From positions 124,001-188,000 of the forward strand of contig CAVOGC010000055.1 in assembly GCA_963695105.1 (NCBI GenBank): a stretch of DNA of 64,000 bases, in the 5' to 3' direction. Shown piece after piece: positions 16,462 through 29,423 of the stretch; position 1 is the stretch's first letter; each line of letters begins with the position of its first letter. A program made the translations under genes and the position numbers. The stretch comes from Competibacter sp963695105. Its GTDB lineage: Bacteria > Pseudomonadota > Gammaproteobacteria > Competibacterales > Competibacteraceae. The notes beneath the pieces are model-generated. The model was not told where the DNA came from and did not search any database. It saw only the letters and a list, made by a program, of their open reading frames with translations.

Positions 16462-16730
16462 TCGTCGTCGTCACGCTCAAGCTGTCGCATTAAAGAATCC
16501 ACGTTGTCATAACGGTTGACGCGCCCAGCCTTCATGTCCTCCAGCGAGGCGCGCAGGCTTTCGCGAGCCACCTCTTGTTGTGCCTCCAGAAGCTCTTGGA
16601 ATCGTTCTTCCGTCAGCACCACGCAGTGCGGACGATTGTTCTTGATGATATGCACGGGTCCGTCGCGCAGTGCCTCGTCGACGGCGGATATCCCACGGCG
16701 TTTGATCTCTTGGGCTGGAATGCTGTTCAT
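16458..16730 (-). CDS. Phd/YefM-type antitoxin, apparently orphaned
   Basis: A 90-residue protein starting MNSIPAQEIKRRGISAVDEAL, followed by DGPVHIIKNNRPHCVVLTEERFQEL, the standard Phd/YefM DNA-binding and dimerisation fold. The acidic C-terminal tail (MRQLERDDDE) is the part that usually blocks the toxin. I chose ATG 16730 because the extra upstream residues of the open frame do not fit the family. No intact toxin gene follows: only an 18-codon stub overlaps its stop. It may now act only as a repressor or as an antidote for related toxins elsewhere. Confidence 0.78.
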   Translation of the reverse strand: MNSIPAQEIKRRGISAVDEALRDGPVHIIKNNRPHCVVLTEERFQELLEAQQEVARESLRASLEDMKAGRVNRYDNVDSLMRQLERDDDE

Positions 16731-16809
16731 CGTTGATCCCGATACTAAAATCGGTGCCAATTCCAGCACCAGGAGACGGCGGAGTCAAGGATACTTTAGG
16801 CACCGTTGA

Positions 16810-16842
16810 GCGGAAGCGACGGTTGGGATGGTGGAGATTTAG
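16810..16842 (+). repeat. 33-bp direct repeat, right copy
   Basis: Same orientation as the copy at 12140-12172, with two mismatches. It ends three bases before the stop codon of the leftward enoyl-CoA hydratase gene. The sequence immediately to its left (the Phd antitoxin promoter side) does not resemble the aminotransferase coding sequence, so only the 33 bp are shared. The distance between copies is about 4.67 kb. Confidence 0.85.
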
Positions 16843-16845
16843 CGC

Positions 16846-17661
16846 TCAATCCGCAAACTTGGGACGCCGCTTCCGCATCGCCGCCACCACCGCCTCGCGG
16901 GTGTCGTCCGAGAGCAGCATGGCGGCATTCCAAGTGGCGACGTAGTCCAACCCATCGGCCACGTTGTGGTCGCGACCGTAATTCAACACCTGCTTGATGC
17001 CGCGCACCGTCAGCGGCGACTTGGCGGCGATGCCGGCGGCGATGTCATGCACGCCGTCCCGCAACTGCGCGGCGTCGGCGTACACCCGGTTCACCAGACC
17101 CATCGCCCGCGCCTCGGCGGCGTCGAACTGGCGGGCGGTAAAGGCCAGCTCGCGTACTTGACCCTCGCCGATCAGGTACGGCAGGCGTTGCAGGCTGCCG
17201 ACATCGGCGACGATGGCCAGATCCACTTCCTTGAGCGAAAACACGGCATCGGCGCTGGCATAGCGCATGTCGCAGGCGGCGATCAGGTCCAGTCCGCCGC
17301 CGACGCACAGCCCGTGGACGGCGGCCAGCACCGGCTTGCGGCAGCTTTCCAGCGCGGTGAACGCGGCCTGCAATTCGACGATGGTCCGCCGCAAGCGCTC
17401 TTCCCTGCGACCGGGACTCAGTTCATCCACCCCATCCAGCATCTCGCCCATCAGCTCGAAATCGATGCCGGCGCAGAAATGCCGGCCGGCGCCGCCGAGC
17501 ACCGCCACCCGCGCCTCGGGCGTCTCGTCCACCCAGCGAAACACCTCGCCGATTTCCCGCCACAGCGTTCCGTTCAGGGCATTGGCTTTGTCGGGGCGAT
17601 TCAGTTCGATCCGGGCGACTTGATCGACCAGGGTCAGATTCAGACCGGCGAATTCGGGCAT
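16846..17661 (-). CDS. Enoyl-CoA hydratase/isomerase family protein (crotonase)
   Basis: A 271-residue crotonase-fold protein. ELNRPDKANALN opens the fold; HFCAGIDFELM and VHGLCVGGGLDLIAACDMRYA form the two oxyanion-hole loops; ADVGSLQRLPYLIG and AMGLVNRVY are also family-typical. The Asp in the AIVADVGSLQRLP loop, rather than the glutamate pair of true hydratases, is more like dienoyl-CoA isomerase (ECH1-type) members. The likely role is acyl-CoA double-bond chemistry in fatty acid or aromatic breakdown, but the substrate is not assigned. The gene stands alone, ending next to the right 33-bp repeat, and convergent transcription with the island is likely. Confidence 0.88.
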   Translation of the reverse strand: MPEFAGLNLTLVDQVARIELNRPDKANALNGTLWREIGEVFRWVDETPEARVAVLGGAGRHFCAGIDFELMGEMLDGVDELSPGRREERLRRTIVELQAAFTALESCRKPVLAAVHGLCVGGGLDLIAACDMRYASADAVFSLKEVDLAIVADVGSLQRLPYLIGEGQVRELAFTARQFDAAEARAMGLVNRVYADAAQLRDGVHDIAAGIAAKSPLTVRGIKQVLNYGRDHNVADGLDYVATWNAAMLLSDDTREAVVAAMRKRRPKFAD

Positions 17662-17683
17662 CGGGACGCTCCTCGGCTAAAGG

Positions 17684-19348
17684 TCAGGGTCGGGACGAGG
17701 CGTCGCGGCGCGGCTTCCTGGACTTGAACAGCACGCCGAGCTTGGCTTTCAGACCGCGCCGCTCATCCGACATGGCCTCCAGAAAATCGGAGAGCACCTT
17801 GGATTTTTCAATGGTGTACAGCACCAGCGCCACGGTCGGCAGGAACACGATCAGAAACAGCAGCAGTCGGTACCACCACGGCTGGCCCGCCTCGTCGAAA
17901 ACGTTCATGCCCAGAATACCGGTGGTGATCGCGCCGATCATGCCAAAGGTGGTCACCACGGTCAGCCGCACCACGGTGTTGGCCTGCCGGCGCAAGCCAT
18001 CGCTGTCCAGATATTGATTCATTTCCTTGACCGCCTCGCTGACATCCCGGTAAATCCGGTCGGTGTCGAGATGCCCGGTCAACATCCGGAACAGGTCCTT
18101 GGCCTGCGCCTGATTGGAAACCTCATGAAACCAGTAGCGGTGGGTAAAGCGCAGGAAGGTTTCGAAGATTCGGCGGATTTCCCGTTTGAACGTTTTAACC
18201 GAATCCACGTTGCGGATATCGAGTTGGCTGATCGCCGCGACCAGCCATTCCGAGAACAGCATCAGGGTGGCCTTGTGGAAATGGGCGATCAGGTTGACCA
18301 GGAAATACTGGTGGCGGAACTGGCCCAGCAGGCCGGTTTCCGCGTCGGCGAAGAAACGGTCACCGGCCTTGCCGACCATCACGAAGGCGTGACCGCAGCA
18401 CAGGTAGCGACTGCCCAGCGTCGGATCGGTCGGATTCCAGAATTTGTCGTAGCAGTATTGCCGCTCGAAATGGGCCAGTTCCTGCTCGGAATAGGGCAGG
18501 ACATTGGAAGGTCCCGGTTTGGCGACCAGCGCCAGGCGGGCAAAGTCGCCACGGGTCAGAACCCGCGGGTCGTCGAAGCTGAGGTAGGCCAGCAGCGGCA
18601 TGCGGTGGTATTCGATCTGCCGGTAGCGCACCACACCCTCGCGGTCGGAATGGTACAGGGCCAGCGGTCGCAGCAGATAGTCCCAATGAGCGGCGACGCT
18701 GGGGGAACGGTGCTGACAGACAAAATTGAGATATTTGCGCCGGTTCTCGTAGTCGGACACCGCCAGCGTTTCGCCGGTCGCCGCCAGCCACTCCACCCGG
18801 CGCGGGCACTGGCCGCCCTGACCGTTGACCTCCCAGAACGCCGGATAGGCCCGGCCCAGCTTGAACAGCGCCTCCTGAGCCAGCGACAACGGCAGGTCAT
18901 TGGCATGGAACTCCACCGCCAGGACAACGATGTCGATGTCGTAGAAGAAGTAGAGATCCACATGGGCGACCTCGAACATCACCGGCGGCGATTGCTCGTC
19001 GAGAATGGCCCGCATCCGGGTGATGTCGCGGCGGCGGTAGACTCGGATCGGCGATTTGCCGTAGCCGCTCAGTCCTTCGCGGCCCGTGCCTTCACCATAC
19101 AGAAAGCGCTGTACGTAGGGTAGAAAGGTGACGAATTCCTTGTAATGCCGTTCCTGAAAATCGTCGGGATCACCGAACTCATCCACCACTTCCCGCCAGG
19201 GACATCGTTCGCCCTGTGCATCCAGCAATTCCCAATATTTCGAGATGTGCGGCTCCCGCACCCGGGCGTGCATCACCTGCAAGGGCCACAACAGAATTTG
19301 GCGGAAATGGCGGACCAGAGGGGAAGTGTTTTGCGCGGTTTCACTCAC
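17684..19348 (-). CDS. CorA-like membrane protein with a large soluble N-terminal part
   Basis: A 554-residue protein. The C-terminus has two hydrophobic segments; the first ends in GILGMNVF, the GMN motif that lines the pore entrance of CorA Mg2+ channels, and the second is LLLFLIVFLPTVALVLY. About 430 N-terminal residues precede them, more than the roughly 240 of standard CorA, with several cysteines (RQYCYDKFW, RYLCCGHAF) and no domain I recognise with certainty. Members of this CorA-like group are annotated as hypothetical or CorA-family proteins. Divalent cation transport is plausible, but the ion is unknown. It lies 22 bp upstream of the crotonase gene on the same strand. Confidence 0.7.
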   Translation of the reverse strand: MSETAQNTSPLVRHFRQILLWPLQVMHARVREPHISKYWELLDAQGERCPWREVVDEFGDPDDFQERHYKEFVTFLPYVQRFLYGEGTGREGLSGYGKSPIRVYRRRDITRMRAILDEQSPPVMFEVAHVDLYFFYDIDIVVLAVEFHANDLPLSLAQEALFKLGRAYPAFWEVNGQGGQCPRRVEWLAATGETLAVSDYENRRKYLNFVCQHRSPSVAAHWDYLLRPLALYHSDREGVVRYRQIEYHRMPLLAYLSFDDPRVLTRGDFARLALVAKPGPSNVLPYSEQELAHFERQYCYDKFWNPTDPTLGSRYLCCGHAFVMVGKAGDRFFADAETGLLGQFRHQYFLVNLIAHFHKATLMLFSEWLVAAISQLDIRNVDSVKTFKREIRRIFETFLRFTHRYWFHEVSNQAQAKDLFRMLTGHLDTDRIYRDVSEAVKEMNQYLDSDGLRRQANTVVRLTVVTTFGMIGAITTGILGMNVFDEAGQPWWYRLLLFLIVFLPTVALVLYTIEKSKVLSDFLEAMSDERRGLKAKLGVLFKSRKPRRDASSRP

Positions 19349-19416
19349 GGAGTTAAGTCCTCGCTTATTCCGCTGCGGAAAGGAGGTTTATTCTAGCTCA
19401 CCGCATTAAATCCGGC

Positions 19417-19752
19417 TTAGTGGCCAATCTCAACAAGTGGTTCGCCTGCTTTCAGCATAACCATTGCTCGTGGAAGCAATCGGTTGAGAGCCTCCCGCAT
19501 ATTTGCATTTGAAGTATTACCCATCGTTACCCATAGAACTTGAGGCGGCGGACCATATTCATCAAGCAAGCGCAAGAAGTCGCTATCCTTGGTCATTACA
19601 ATAACCCCCGCTTCATGTGCTGCTTGAAAAATAACGCGATCAGAAGCATCCCGGTAACCAAGCCACTTGGCCGAATATGCTTCAATACCAAATTGCTCGG
19701 CAATCCAGGGAGCCAGCGAAGGTGAAAGCTGTGCATCAATCCAGAAAATCAT
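19417..19752 (-). CDS. DUF5615 PIN-like toxin
   Basis: A 111-residue PIN-like protein of the DUF5615 (Mut7-C-like) family: FWIDAQLSPSLAPWIAEQFG at the N-terminus supplies the first acid, AAHEAGVIVMTKDSDFLRLL supplies the central TKDSD acidic pair, and PPQVLWVTMGNTSN matches the conserved GN(T/C)SN stretch. These proteins are predicted ribonuclease toxins normally paired with DUF433 proteins, as here. It overlaps the DUF433 gene by 4 bp (19749-19752). Toxicity of this family has limited experimental support, so toxin is a family-level inference. Confidence 0.85.
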   Translation of the reverse strand: MIFWIDAQLSPSLAPWIAEQFGIEAYSAKWLGYRDASDRVIFQAAHEAGVIVMTKDSDFLRLLDEYGPPPQVLWVTMGNTSNANMREALNRLLPRAMVMLKAGEPLVEIGH

Positions 19753-19973
19753 GCAGCCAATACGGGATGATCAATTTTCCGGGCCGCGAATCTAAGCGCC
19801 GCAGTCACATCCTCTGCCTCAAGATCAGGTAACTCTTCAAGTACCTCTTTCGCGGAAAGACCACTCGCCAGGAGGTCGAGCACATCCGTTACACGGATAC
19901 GCATACCTCGAATACAAGGCCGTCCGCCACACTGTTCGAGATTAACGGTAATTCGACTTATCCAATCGGTCAT
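19749..19973 (-). CDS. DUF433 antitoxin
   Basis: A 74-residue DUF433 protein. RITVNLEQCGGRPCIRGMRIRV is the family signature (the GGxPxIxGxRI block), followed by a helix-turn-helix-like part with SAKEVLEELPDLEAEDVTAAL. It is the expected DNA-binding antitoxin of the downstream DUF5615 protein. ATG 19973 has a GGAGC Shine-Dalgarno seven bases upstream and is preferred over a TTG three bases earlier. Confidence 0.85.
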   Translation of the reverse strand: MTDWISRITVNLEQCGGRPCIRGMRIRVTDVLDLLASGLSAKEVLEELPDLEAEDVTAALRFAARKIDHPVLAA

Positions 19974-20099
19974 CAATTTGCTCCGTTGATATTAATAACC
20001 ATTGATGCTAGTTCATTACGGACAATAAAGATCAAACAGTTACAACTTGATGGTTGGCGGCGCCGAAGGGCACGTCGGAGTTTCCGATAATGTCTATTG

Positions 20100-20134
20100 T
20101 GTGGATAGGGTTACTATTCACAACCCTATCCACA
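20100..20134. terminator. 13-bp perfect stem-loop after fumarase
   Basis: TGTGGATAGGGTT at 20100-20112 is exactly complementary to 20122-20134, with a 9-base loop. It lies 10 bp beyond the end of the leftward fumarase gene. There is no long T-run after it, so it may be a weak terminator, an mRNA-stabilising 3' stem or a binding site. Confidence 0.5.
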
Positions 20135-20144
20135 ATACAAATCC

Positions 20145-21659
20145 TTACGCCTCCACCACCGGAATCTTGCCGATCTTCGCCTGCCACTCCCTTGGCCCGG
20201 TCTTGTGGACGCTGCTGCCCTTCGAGTCCACCGCCACGGTCACCGGCATGTCCTTGACCTCGAATTCATAGATCGCCTCCATGCCGAGATCCTCGAAGGC
20301 CAGCACCTTGGACGCCTTGATCGCCTTGGACACCAGATAGGCCGCGCCGCCGACCGCCATTAAATACACCGCCTTGTTGTCCTTGATCGCGTCGATGGCC
20401 GTCGGGCCGCGTTCGGCCTTGCCGACCATCCCCAGCAAGCCGGTCTGCTCCAGCATCTGGCGGGTGAACTTGTCCATGCGGGTCGCGGTGGTGGGACCGG
20501 CGGGACCAACCACCTCGTCGCGGATCGGATCAACCGGGCCGACGTAGTAAATGAAGCGGTTGGTAAAATCGACCGGCAGTTTCTGACCGGCGCTCAGCAT
20601 ATCGGTCATGCGCTTGTGGGCGGCGTCGCGGCCGGTCAACATCTTGCCGTTGAGCAGCAGCACCTCGCCCGGCTTCCAGCTCGCCACCTCCTCACGGGTG
20701 ACGGTGGCCAGATCGACCCGACGGGCGTTGGCGGGCGCGTAGGTCAGCTTCGGCCAGTCGTCCAGACTCGGTGGCTCCAGCTTGGCCGGTCCGGTGCCGT
20801 CGAGGTGGAAATGCACATGACGGGTCGCGGCGCAGTTCGGCACCAGCGCGATCGGCAGGTTGGCCGCGTGGGTCGGATAGTCGAGCACCTTGACGTCGAG
20901 CACGGTGGTCAGGCCGCCGAGACCCTGCGCGCCGATACCCAGCGCGTTGACCTTCTCGTACAACTCGATGCGCAGTTCCTCCGCGCGATTTTTCGGACCC
21001 CGCGCGATCAGTTCCTGGATATCGACTGGGGCCATCAACGATTCCTTGGCCAGCAGCAGAGCCTTCTCCGGCGTGCCGCCGATGCCGACGCCGAGAATGC
21101 CCGGCGGGCACCAGCCGGCGCCCATGGTCGGCACGGTCTTCAGCACCCACTCCACCAGATTGTCGGACGGGTTCAGCATCGCGAACTTGGATTTCGCCTC
21201 CGAACCGCCGCCCTTGGCCGCGCAGATCACCTCCAGATGATGACCGGGAACGATTTCGTAATGCACCACCGCCGGCGTATTGTCCTTGCTGTTCTGACGC
21301 TTGCCGGCGGGGTCGAGCAGCACCGAGGCGCGCAGTTTGTTGTCCGGGTCCAAATAGGCGCGGCGCACGCCTTCATTGATCATCTCCTGCACCGACAGGG
21401 TGGCGTCCCAATGCACGTCCATGCCGACCTTGAGGAACACCAGCGCGATGCCGGTATCCTGGCAGATCGGGCGGTGGCCCTCGGCGCACATGCGCGAGTT
21501 GATTAGAATCTGGGCGATAGCGTCCTTGGCCGCCGGGCTTTCCTCGCGCTGGTAGGCCGCCGCCAGCGCCTTGATGTAATCGACCGGATGGTAGTAACTG
21601 ATGTACTGGAAGGCATCGGCGATGCTCTGGATAAAGTCTTCTTGGCGGATGGTGGTCAT
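20145..21659 (-). CDS. fumA: Class I fumarate hydratase
   Basis: A 504-residue iron-sulfur fumarase of the FumA/FumB single-chain type, catalysing fumarate to malate in the TCA cycle. The three cluster cysteines are visible in PICQDTGIALV, GAGWCPPGILGV and LVPNCAATRHVHF. C-terminal features include GKMLTGRDAAHKRM and GPAGPTTATRMD. I chose ATG 21659 (MTTIRQEDF), with GGGAG six to ten bases upstream, over a start five codons earlier. The length is close to the E. coli enzymes (548), with slightly shorter ends. The gene is monocistronic, with a hairpin just after its stop. Confidence 0.93.
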   Translation of the reverse strand: MTTIRQEDFIQSIADAFQYISYYHPVDYIKALAAAYQREESPAAKDAIAQILINSRMCAEGHRPICQDTGIALVFLKVGMDVHWDATLSVQEMINEGVRRAYLDPDNKLRASVLLDPAGKRQNSKDNTPAVVHYEIVPGHHLEVICAAKGGGSEAKSKFAMLNPSDNLVEWVLKTVPTMGAGWCPPGILGVGIGGTPEKALLLAKESLMAPVDIQELIARGPKNRAEELRIELYEKVNALGIGAQGLGGLTTVLDVKVLDYPTHAANLPIALVPNCAATRHVHFHLDGTGPAKLEPPSLDDWPKLTYAPANARRVDLATVTREEVASWKPGEVLLLNGKMLTGRDAAHKRMTDMLSAGQKLPVDFTNRFIYYVGPVDPIRDEVVGPAGPTTATRMDKFTRQMLEQTGLLGMVGKAERGPTAIDAIKDNKAVYLMAVGGAAYLVSKAIKASKVLAFEDLGMEAIYEFEVKDMPVTVAVDSKGSSVHKTGPREWQAKIGKIPVVEA

Positions 21660-21888
21660 GACGTGCTCCCACAAGCGTGAGGAAAGGGGCGCGAGGTCGC
21701 GCCCGGACAGGGTGTGACGATAGTGAAATGGCGGCGGTTATTTTAACAGCATTCCCTGGGAACGAACCGGTGATCCCTGTTGCATCCAAACATGATCGAC
21801 ACCGATTCAGGGTCTATTCATGCATCGCGCATACATCATCCACAATGGAAAATCACCGAGAGTCGCGCCTCCTTAATCCCTGACCGCC

Positions 21889-23004
21889 ATGAACCGATTT
21901 TTGGAAATCGACGCCCTGCGAGGGCTGCTATTGGTGCTCATGGTGATCAACCATACGCCCAGTCCGCTCCGGAGCCTGACCAGCCAGCCCTTGGGGTTCG
22001 TCTCGGCCGCCGAAGCCTTCGTTTTCGTCTCGGCCTGCCTGTGCGGTCTCGTGTTCGGTCGCCGGTTGCACGGCGGCGGGCTGCCCGAGGTGAGCCGGCT
22101 GGCACGGCGTCGCGCCCGCCAAATCCATACCGGCCACGTACTGACTCTGCTGTTCTGCTTCGCGATCATCGGCCAGGGGCTCGGGCACCTGAATCCGTTC
22201 TACAACATGGTTCATCCCTACCTGGAACAACCGGTCAAGGCGACGGTTTCGGCGCTGCTTCTACTCTACCAGCCACCGCTGCTGGACATCCTGCCGATGT
22301 ATCTGCTGTTCCTGTTGCTCACCCCCTTTGTTCTCAACATGCTGGTTCGCGCCGGGTTCCGTCCGGTCCTGGCCGCCAGCCTGCTGCTGTGGCTGACCGC
22401 GCAATCCGGCCTGAAGGAATGGCTGATCGGTTCTCTCGCCGACAGTTGGCTGGTGATTGCCCCAGGCGCCTTCAACCTGCTGGCCTGGCAACTGCTCTGG
22501 GTGAGTGGCCTGCTCCTGGGGTACCGTCTCCAGCAACAACGCCCGAAACGCGCGGTTCTGGTTCTGCCCGGAATGCCCTGGCCGACACTGGTGGGCGTGG
22601 CTCTCTTCTTCTTCTGTTGGCGATGGCCGTGGATTCCACTCTCCGTCGATCTCGGCGATCACGGCTGGCTACTGGACAAATGGCGGCTGGGACCGCTGCG
22701 CCTGCTGAATTTCTTCGCCCTGTTGTACCTGGCGCTGTGGCTGGGACCCTATTTCGCCAAGGCGCTCGGGAGCCTGAAACCGCTGATCCTGATCGGTCGC
22801 AACACCCTGCCGCTGTTTTGTCTGCATGTCTGTTTCAGCTTGCTGGCGATCGGCGTCATCGAACTGTACGAACTGACCGACGGCTGGCGCTACTCGATCC
22901 TGGCCCTGCACCTGGCCTTGATCCTGGGTTCGTCGCTGATACTGGACAAACTCTCCAAGAGCCCGCCTGGCGATCAAGTCCACGCGCCGTCGGCACACGG
23001 CTGA
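21889..23004 (+). CDS. opgC: OpgC-type membrane acyltransferase
   Basis: A 371-residue multi-spanning protein of the OpgC (acyltransferase 3-related) family, which in other bacteria adds succinyl groups to osmoregulated periplasmic glucans. The opening MNRFLEIDALRGLLLVLMVI is the family signature, followed by FVSAAEAFVFVSACLCGLVFG and about ten hydrophobic segments. The DALRG start and the small-residue helix are conserved in this family. No opgG or opgH is in the window, so the substrate may be another glycan. The ATG at 21889 follows an open spacer with no strong ribosome binding site. Confidence 0.8.
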   Translation: MNRFLEIDALRGLLLVLMVINHTPSPLRSLTSQPLGFVSAAEAFVFVSACLCGLVFGRRLHGGGLPEVSRLARRRARQIHTGHVLTLLFCFAIIGQGLGHLNPFYNMVHPYLEQPVKATVSALLLLYQPPLLDILPMYLLFLLLTPFVLNMLVRAGFRPVLAASLLLWLTAQSGLKEWLIGSLADSWLVIAPGAFNLLAWQLLWVSGLLLGYRLQQQRPKRAVLVLPGMPWPTLVGVALFFFCWRWPWIPLSVDLGDHGWLLDKWRLGPLRLLNFFALLYLALWLGPYFAKALGSLKPLILIGRNTLPLFCLHVCFSLLAIGVIELYELTDGWRYSILALHLALILGSSLILDKLSKSPPGDQVHAPSAHG

Positions 23005-23315
23005 TTCCCTAGCATCCCGACCCCAGTCCAGGGGCTTTCAGCTTCATTACGGCGCACGCCTCCGCCCGGATTGCACTATTTTCGGGCAAACCGGGCCTGG
23101 TTTGCCCCGTTCGACGACGCTCGTTATACTCGCGGCCGCCTTACATCGCGCCTAACTCGAACGCATCCAGTTTTTATGGCTATGAAATAGCTGAATTTTT
23201 TGAATCGGCATCGGTGTCTTTGCAAAATTTTCGCCAACCGCGCCGGGTTGGCGGCCAGTGGCACGTCATTTGTCTTTCCCCTCCCAATCATCTCTTCCCG
23301 CAAGCGAAACAACTT
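23005..23315 (+). promoter_or_regulatory. gltB upstream region with hairpin and candidate sigma-70 promoter
   Basis: Within this 311-bp gap TTGCCC (23102-23107) and TATACT (23125-23130) are spaced by 17 bp, a plausible sigma-70 promoter facing gltB. A 9-bp perfect inverted repeat (23084-23092 with 23099-23107, loop of 6) overlaps the -35 box, so it could be the opgC terminator or a regulator site. A long leader of about 180 bases, AT-rich at its start, lies before the gltB start. I see no small gene here. Confidence 0.4.
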
Positions 23316-27780
<4,465 letters not shown>

Positions 27781-27880
27781 AACCCGCTCGGACGCCGCCT
27801 GGACCCAAACCCGTGGCAGCGCCCGCAAGCGGGCCGCCACGGGCCAGATCTCTCATTCCCCTTTGTCGTTGGATGCACCG

Positions 27881-29293
27881 ATGTCGAAAGCCAAGCCCCT
27901 GCTGTTTATCGATGTGCCCCGTCAGGACCCGAACAAGAAACCGGCCCGCGAGCGGGTGGTCGAGTTCAGGGAAATCTACGGGCAATTCAATCCCCAGTCC
28001 GCCGCCACCCAGGCCGGGCGCTGCCTGCATTGCGGCAACCCCTACTGCGAATGGAAGTGCCCGGTCCACAACTACATTCCCAACTGGCTGCAACTGATCG
28101 CCGAGGGCAATCTGTTCGAAGCCGCCGAAATGTCCCACCGCACCAACTCGCTGCCCGAGGTCTGCGGCCGGGTCTGCCCGCAGGACCGGCTGTGCGAAGG
28201 CGACTGCACCCTGAACGACGGCTTCGGGGCGGTCACCATCGGCGCCATCGAGAAATACATCACCGACGAGGCGCTCAAGGCCGGCTGGCGGCCCGATCTG
28301 TCCAAGGTGACGCCCACCGGCAAGCGGGTCGCCGTTGTCGGCGCCGGTCCGGCCGGGCTGGGCTGCGCCGACATCCTGGCGCGCAACGGAGTCAAACCGG
28401 TGGTGTTCGACCGCTACCCGCAAATCGGCGGACTGCTGACCTTCGGCATTCCCCCGTTCAAGCTGGAAAAGGAGGTGGTGCAAACCCGGCGCGAGATCAT
28501 GGAAGGCATGGGCGTCGAGTTCCGTCTCGGGGTCGAGGTCGGCCGCGACATCGCCTTCCAGCAACTGCTGGACCAGTACGACGCCGTGTTTCTCGGCATG
28601 GGCGCCTACGCCGCCATGAAGGGCGGCTTTCCCGGCGAGAGCTTGCCGGGGGTGCACGACGCCCTGCCTTACCTGATTTCCAACGTCAACCGGTTGCTGG
28701 AGCTGGAGCGGGACCCGCACGAGTTCGTCGATATGAAAAGCCGGCGGGTGGTGGTGCTGGGCGGCGGCGACACGGCGATGGACTGCAATCGCACCGCCAT
28801 CCGGCAGGGCGCGGCCAGCGTCACTTGCGCCTACCGCCGCGACGAGATCAATATGCCGGGTTCGCGCCGCGAGGTGGCCAACGCCAAGGAGGAAGGGGTG
28901 CGGTTCCTGTGGAACCGGCAACCGATCGAAATCGTCGGCGCCGAACGGGTGGAGGGCGTCAAGGTCTGCGCCACCCGACTCGGCGCGCCCGACGCCCGCG
29001 GTCGGCGCGCTCCGGAAGTCGTACCGGGTTCGGAGGAAATCATCCCGGCCGACCGGGTGATCATCGCCTTCGGCTTCCAGCCCAGTCCGGCGCCCTGGTT
29101 CGCCGATTTCGGCATCGCCGTGGACGGTCGCGGACGGGTCCGCGCCGCGCCGGACGGCACGCGCAAGTTTCAGACCGGCAACCCGAAGGTGTTTGCCGGC
29201 GGCGACATGGTGCGCGGCTCCGATCTGGTGGTGACCGCCATCTTCGAGGGCCGGGAAGCGGCGGAGGGGATTCTGGATTATCTGGAGGTTTGA
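27881..29293 (+). CDS. gltD: Glutamate synthase small subunit
   Basis: A 470-residue GOGAT beta subunit. It carries two N-terminal 4Fe-4S motifs (CLHCGNPYCEWKCPVHN and VCGRVCPQDRLCEGDC), an FAD dinucleotide-binding site (VAVVGAGPAGLGCADILA) and an NADPH-binding site (VVVLGGGDTAMDCNRTAI). It passes electrons from NADPH to the large subunit. I chose ATG 27881 (MSKAKPLLF) rather than a TTG six codons earlier. It sits 100 bp after gltB in the usual gltBD operon order. The length is the same as E. coli GltD (472). Confidence 0.94.
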   Translation: MSKAKPLLFIDVPRQDPNKKPARERVVEFREIYGQFNPQSAATQAGRCLHCGNPYCEWKCPVHNYIPNWLQLIAEGNLFEAAEMSHRTNSLPEVCGRVCPQDRLCEGDCTLNDGFGAVTIGAIEKYITDEALKAGWRPDLSKVTPTGKRVAVVGAGPAGLGCADILARNGVKPVVFDRYPQIGGLLTFGIPPFKLEKEVVQTRREIMEGMGVEFRLGVEVGRDIAFQQLLDQYDAVFLGMGAYAAMKGGFPGESLPGVHDALPYLISNVNRLLELERDPHEFVDMKSRRVVVLGGGDTAMDCNRTAIRQGAASVTCAYRRDEINMPGSRREVANAKEEGVRFLWNRQPIEIVGAERVEGVKVCATRLGAPDARGRRAPEVVPGSEEIIPADRVIIAFGFQPSPAPWFADFGIAVDGRGRVRAAPDGTRKFQTGNPKVFAGGDMVRGSDLVVTAIFEGREAAEGILDYLEV

Positions 29294-29423
29294 CCAGCGG
29301 CGCGCGGGGGTTCCGGTAAGATCCAGTGCGGCGCGGCGGCGCTGGCTCCATGCCCAGCCGCCCATCCAACCATGTCGCCCGAAAGCAGTCCCGGTCCCCC
29401 ACTCGCCTCCCGGAGTTCCCGCC

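Noticed and set aside
12173..16809. Prophage or integrative conjugative element
   Set aside because: No integrase, phage structural, relaxase or replication gene is present. Only the direct repeats and accessory cargo support mobility.
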